Shown: piece by piece, positions 6,814-8,355 of the stretch
How the letters are laid out: every line of letters starts with the position of its first letter
Position numbering within the stretch: position 1 is the stretch's first letter
Source: Anaerolineae bacterium
GTDB taxonomy: Bacteria > Chloroflexota > Anaerolineae > Aggregatilineales > Aggregatilineaceae
Assembly (NCBI GenBank): GCA_016929355.1
Contig: JAFGJA010000194.1
Location: forward strand, 1-8,355
Direction: 5' to 3'
DNA: 8,355 bases
The notes under the pieces: model-generated
Told to the model about the DNA's origin: nothing
Databases searched by the model: none
Seen by the model: the letters and a program-made list of their open reading frames with translations, nothing else
Translations under genes and position numbers: made by a program

Positions 6814-7371
6814 ATGTTAACCGATTCCGAAATTTTTGATTTCCTTGTTGATTGGCCGCGTCGTAAACGCCTGATCTATAGTGGAATATTAACTGGGTCA
6901 GTGGCGTTGGTCGCGCTATTAGGCGGCGCAATTGTCGTCGGGCTGACGACAATCGTCACCTACTACGTCATTGATCCCGATCTGAGTACCGAAGCCCTGA
7001 TGGGATCGGTAATCATCCCCTCGATTATGGCTTACGGGTTCATTGTGGCCGGGGCCACGCGCGAATTTTACCCTGGTGAAAAGCTGGCCTACACAATGCG
7101 GATTGCGGCCTGGAATGGCATCCGGCGCGGGATGATCAGTGGCTTTCTGGTCATGGTCGTGCTGCACTATCTGGCCCAATTGTTGATGGCACGCGCGATC
7201 TATGGCTCGCTGGAATATCACACTCACCCGTCTTACTACTGCCACCCCTTGCCTATTTTATATGGGCTGCTGTTCGCCCTGCCGGTGGGGATCGGCTGCG
7301 GATTGCTCAATGCGTACCTGTCAGTGAGCGATCAGGTTATTTTCGAAGGCTTGAAGAAACTACCGGAATAG
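6814..7371 (+). CDS. Small four-helix integral membrane protein, function unknown
   Basis: This 185-residue protein is not recognised as a named family. Hydrophobic segments at about 26-51, 61-80, 106-127 and 146-169 predict four membrane helices. The positive-inside rule (PRRKR at 15-19, and several basic residues at 83-105) puts both termini in the cytoplasm. The loop between helices 3 and 4 would face outside and holds H136, H138, C143 and H144, a cluster that could bind metal. The ATG start is supported by AAAGGG 10 bases upstream. The stop is only 7 bp before the TIR-WD40 start, so the two genes are probably one operon and the product may anchor, sense for or be an effector of the TIR protein. 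That link is an inference from position alone. Confidence 0.8.
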   Translation: MLTDSEIFDFLVDWPRRKRLIYSGILTGSVALVALLGGAIVVGLTTIVTYYVIDPDLSTEALMGSVIIPSIMAYGFIVAGATREFYPGEKLAYTMRIAAWNGIRRGMISGFLVMVVLHYLAQLLMARAIYGSLEYHTHPSYYCHPLPILYGLLFALPVGIGCGLLNAYLSVSDQVIFEGLKKLPE

Positions 7372-7378
7372 GACATTA

Positions 7379-8355
7379 ATGCCCAAAGTTTTTATCAGCT
7401 ACAGCCGCAAAGATGAAACCTTCGCCCGCCAACTCGCTACCGACCTGGACCGGCACGGGGCCAATGTCTGGATCGATGTCGATGACATTCCGCCCGGCGT
7501 CAATTGGAGCAGCGCGATCCAACAAGGGTTAGATGATTGTGATACGCTCGTACTGGTTATATCGCCGGATGCGTTCGGTTCGGCCAATGTCACCGACGAG
7601 TGGCAATATTTCCGCGATGAGGGCAAGCCCATTGTGCCGGTGATCTGCCGCCGGACACCGATTGTACATTTCCAACTGCGCCGCATTCAGTATATCGATT
7701 TTGCGGAGCAGGATTACGGAATCGCACTGAACCAACTGCGCGCGCGCCTGTTTGACGATGACCAACCCCAAGCCCCACGCGGTAAAGCCGCCGCCAACCT
7801 GATCGCGCTCGGCAACACGCGCAAGATCGATCTCAAGCGCGAACTGGCGGGCCACCGGACCAGCATCCTTGACGTGGCGTTCAGCCCGGATGGTTCGCTG
7901 GTGGCGACCTGCGCCGAAGATAAAAGCGTCCGGTTATGGTATACGGATCGCCGCAAACGCATCAAGATGCTGATCGGCCACGAAAAACAGGTCAATGACG
8001 TGGAATTCAGTCCCAGTGGGGCGTTTCTCGCGTCGGCCTCGGATGATCGCACAATCCGGCTGTGGCATGTCGGCAAGCGCTTCTGCATCACGGCGCTGTA
8101 CGGGCATACGGGCGCAGTGACGGGCCTCGCCTACAGTCCCTCGGATAACCTGCTCGCCTCGTGCGCAGAGGATATGACCGTCCGCTTATGGGATGCCAAA
8201 GCCCAGAAAGCGCTCGGTATCGTCGGTGCGCACACGGCCCCGGCCAACGACGTGGCGTTCAGCCCGGATGGAACCGTGTTAGCGTCGTGTGCGATGGATC
8301 AGACCGTGCGGCTGTGGGATGTGGCAGATCGTGCTGAAGGCCGCGAGTTGGCCGC
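7379..8355 (+). CDS. TIR domain-WD40 repeat fusion protein, 3' end outside the window
   Basis: 325 codons are visible and the frame is open at the window edge. Residues 2 to about 125 form a TIR domain: KVFISYSRKDE (3-13) is box 1 and WIDVDDIPPGVNW (31-43) is the BB-loop region. The segment ISPDAFGSANVTDEWQYF (61-78) places E74 at the position of the glutamate that cleaves NAD in enzymatic TIR domains; the Trp usually two residues after the serine is replaced by Asn (N70). After a linker, four WD40 blades follow, with the GH-type His at 159, 201, 243 and 285 and the RLW Trp at 187, 229, 271 and 313. A full propeller normally has seven or more blades, so at least several hundred bases are missing. 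WD40 repeats in such proteins serve as sensor or scaffold, while the TIR domain signals or degrades NAD. The ATG follows the upstream membrane-protein stop by 7 bp, with AGGA (7370-7373) as a modest ribosome site. A role in antiviral defence is possible but not shown. Confidence 0.92.
   Translation, partial: MPKVFISYSRKDETFARQLATDLDRHGANVWIDVDDIPPGVNWSSAIQQGLDDCDTLVLVISPDAFGSANVTDEWQYFRDEGKPIVPVICRRTPIVHFQLRRIQYIDFAEQDYGIALNQLRARLFDDDQPQAPRGKAAANLIALGNTRKIDLKRELAGHRTSILDVAFSPDGSLVATCAEDKSVRLWYTDRRKRIKMLIGHEKQVNDVEFSPSGAFLASASDDRTIRLWHVGKRFCITALYGHTGAVTGLAYSPSDNLLASCAEDMTVRLWDAKAQKALGIVGAHTAPANDVAFSPDGTVLASCAMDQTVRLWDVADRAEGRELA
7850..8353 (+). repeat. In-frame WD40 coding repeats, exact 126-bp period
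   Basis: Four units start at 7850, 7976, 8102 and 8228, with no insertion or deletion between them. Blades 1 and 4 share an identical 23-base stretch (7871-7893 and 8249-8271) encoding D-V-A-F-S-P-D-G, 378 bases apart, which is exactly three units. The array continues past the window. Confidence 0.88.

Noticed and set aside
7871..8271. The 23-base identical pair as attachment sites or target duplication
   Set aside because: The copies are in frame and exactly three WD40 units apart, so repeat structure of the coding sequence explains them.

Overview
The window looks like chromosomal DNA of a free-living bacterium, most likely a member of the Chloroflexota (Anaerolineae-like). This placement is an inference. 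It rests on the Cys-containing SH3-like repeats with a 'PRL…G…V.PG.PN..R' pattern, on a TIR-WD40 fusion protein, and on a propeller-plus-SH3 secreted protein; all three are common in that phylum. No rRNA, tRNA, phage gene, transposase or CRISPR array is visible.

Layout, left to right. (1) 29-1279 (+): a P-loop AAA/STAND-like ATPase with a C-terminal winged-helix-like region, closed by a rho-independent terminator (1328-1371). (2) A strong extended -10 promoter (1389-1397) starts a two-gene operon: an MBOAT membrane O-acyltransferase (1442-2974) and a membrane-anchored SGNH/GDSL-type protein (2983-4080). The pair resembles the AlgI/AlgJ-AlgX and DltB/DltD export-and-transfer machines that acylate cell-surface polymers. 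(3) A 143-bp gap between convergent genes (4081-4223) holds the most unusual object in the window. It is a 79-nt element (4119-4197) in which an 11-bp perfect inverted repeat encloses three perfect hairpins with no unpaired base at the junction, giving an exact four-way junction or cloverleaf on either strand. Short direct repeats flank it. (4) 4224-6575 (-): a secreted TolB/WD40-like propeller followed by four SH3-like repeats. All eight cysteines of the protein lie in these repeats, two per repeat and exactly 52 residues apart. (5) 6814-7371 (+): a four-helix membrane protein of unknown function, followed 7 bp later by (6) a TIR-WD40 fusion (7379 to the window edge, incomplete) with the putative NADase glutamate in place and WD40 blades at an exact 42-residue period.

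How the genes may work together. The MBOAT-SGNH pair is a self-contained envelope-modification operon. The membrane protein and the TIR-WD40 gene are probably co-transcribed and form a candidate NAD-linked signalling or defence module with a membrane partner; this is inference, and the window ends before the module is complete. The ATPase at the left and the propeller-SH3 protein have no clear functional link to these operons.
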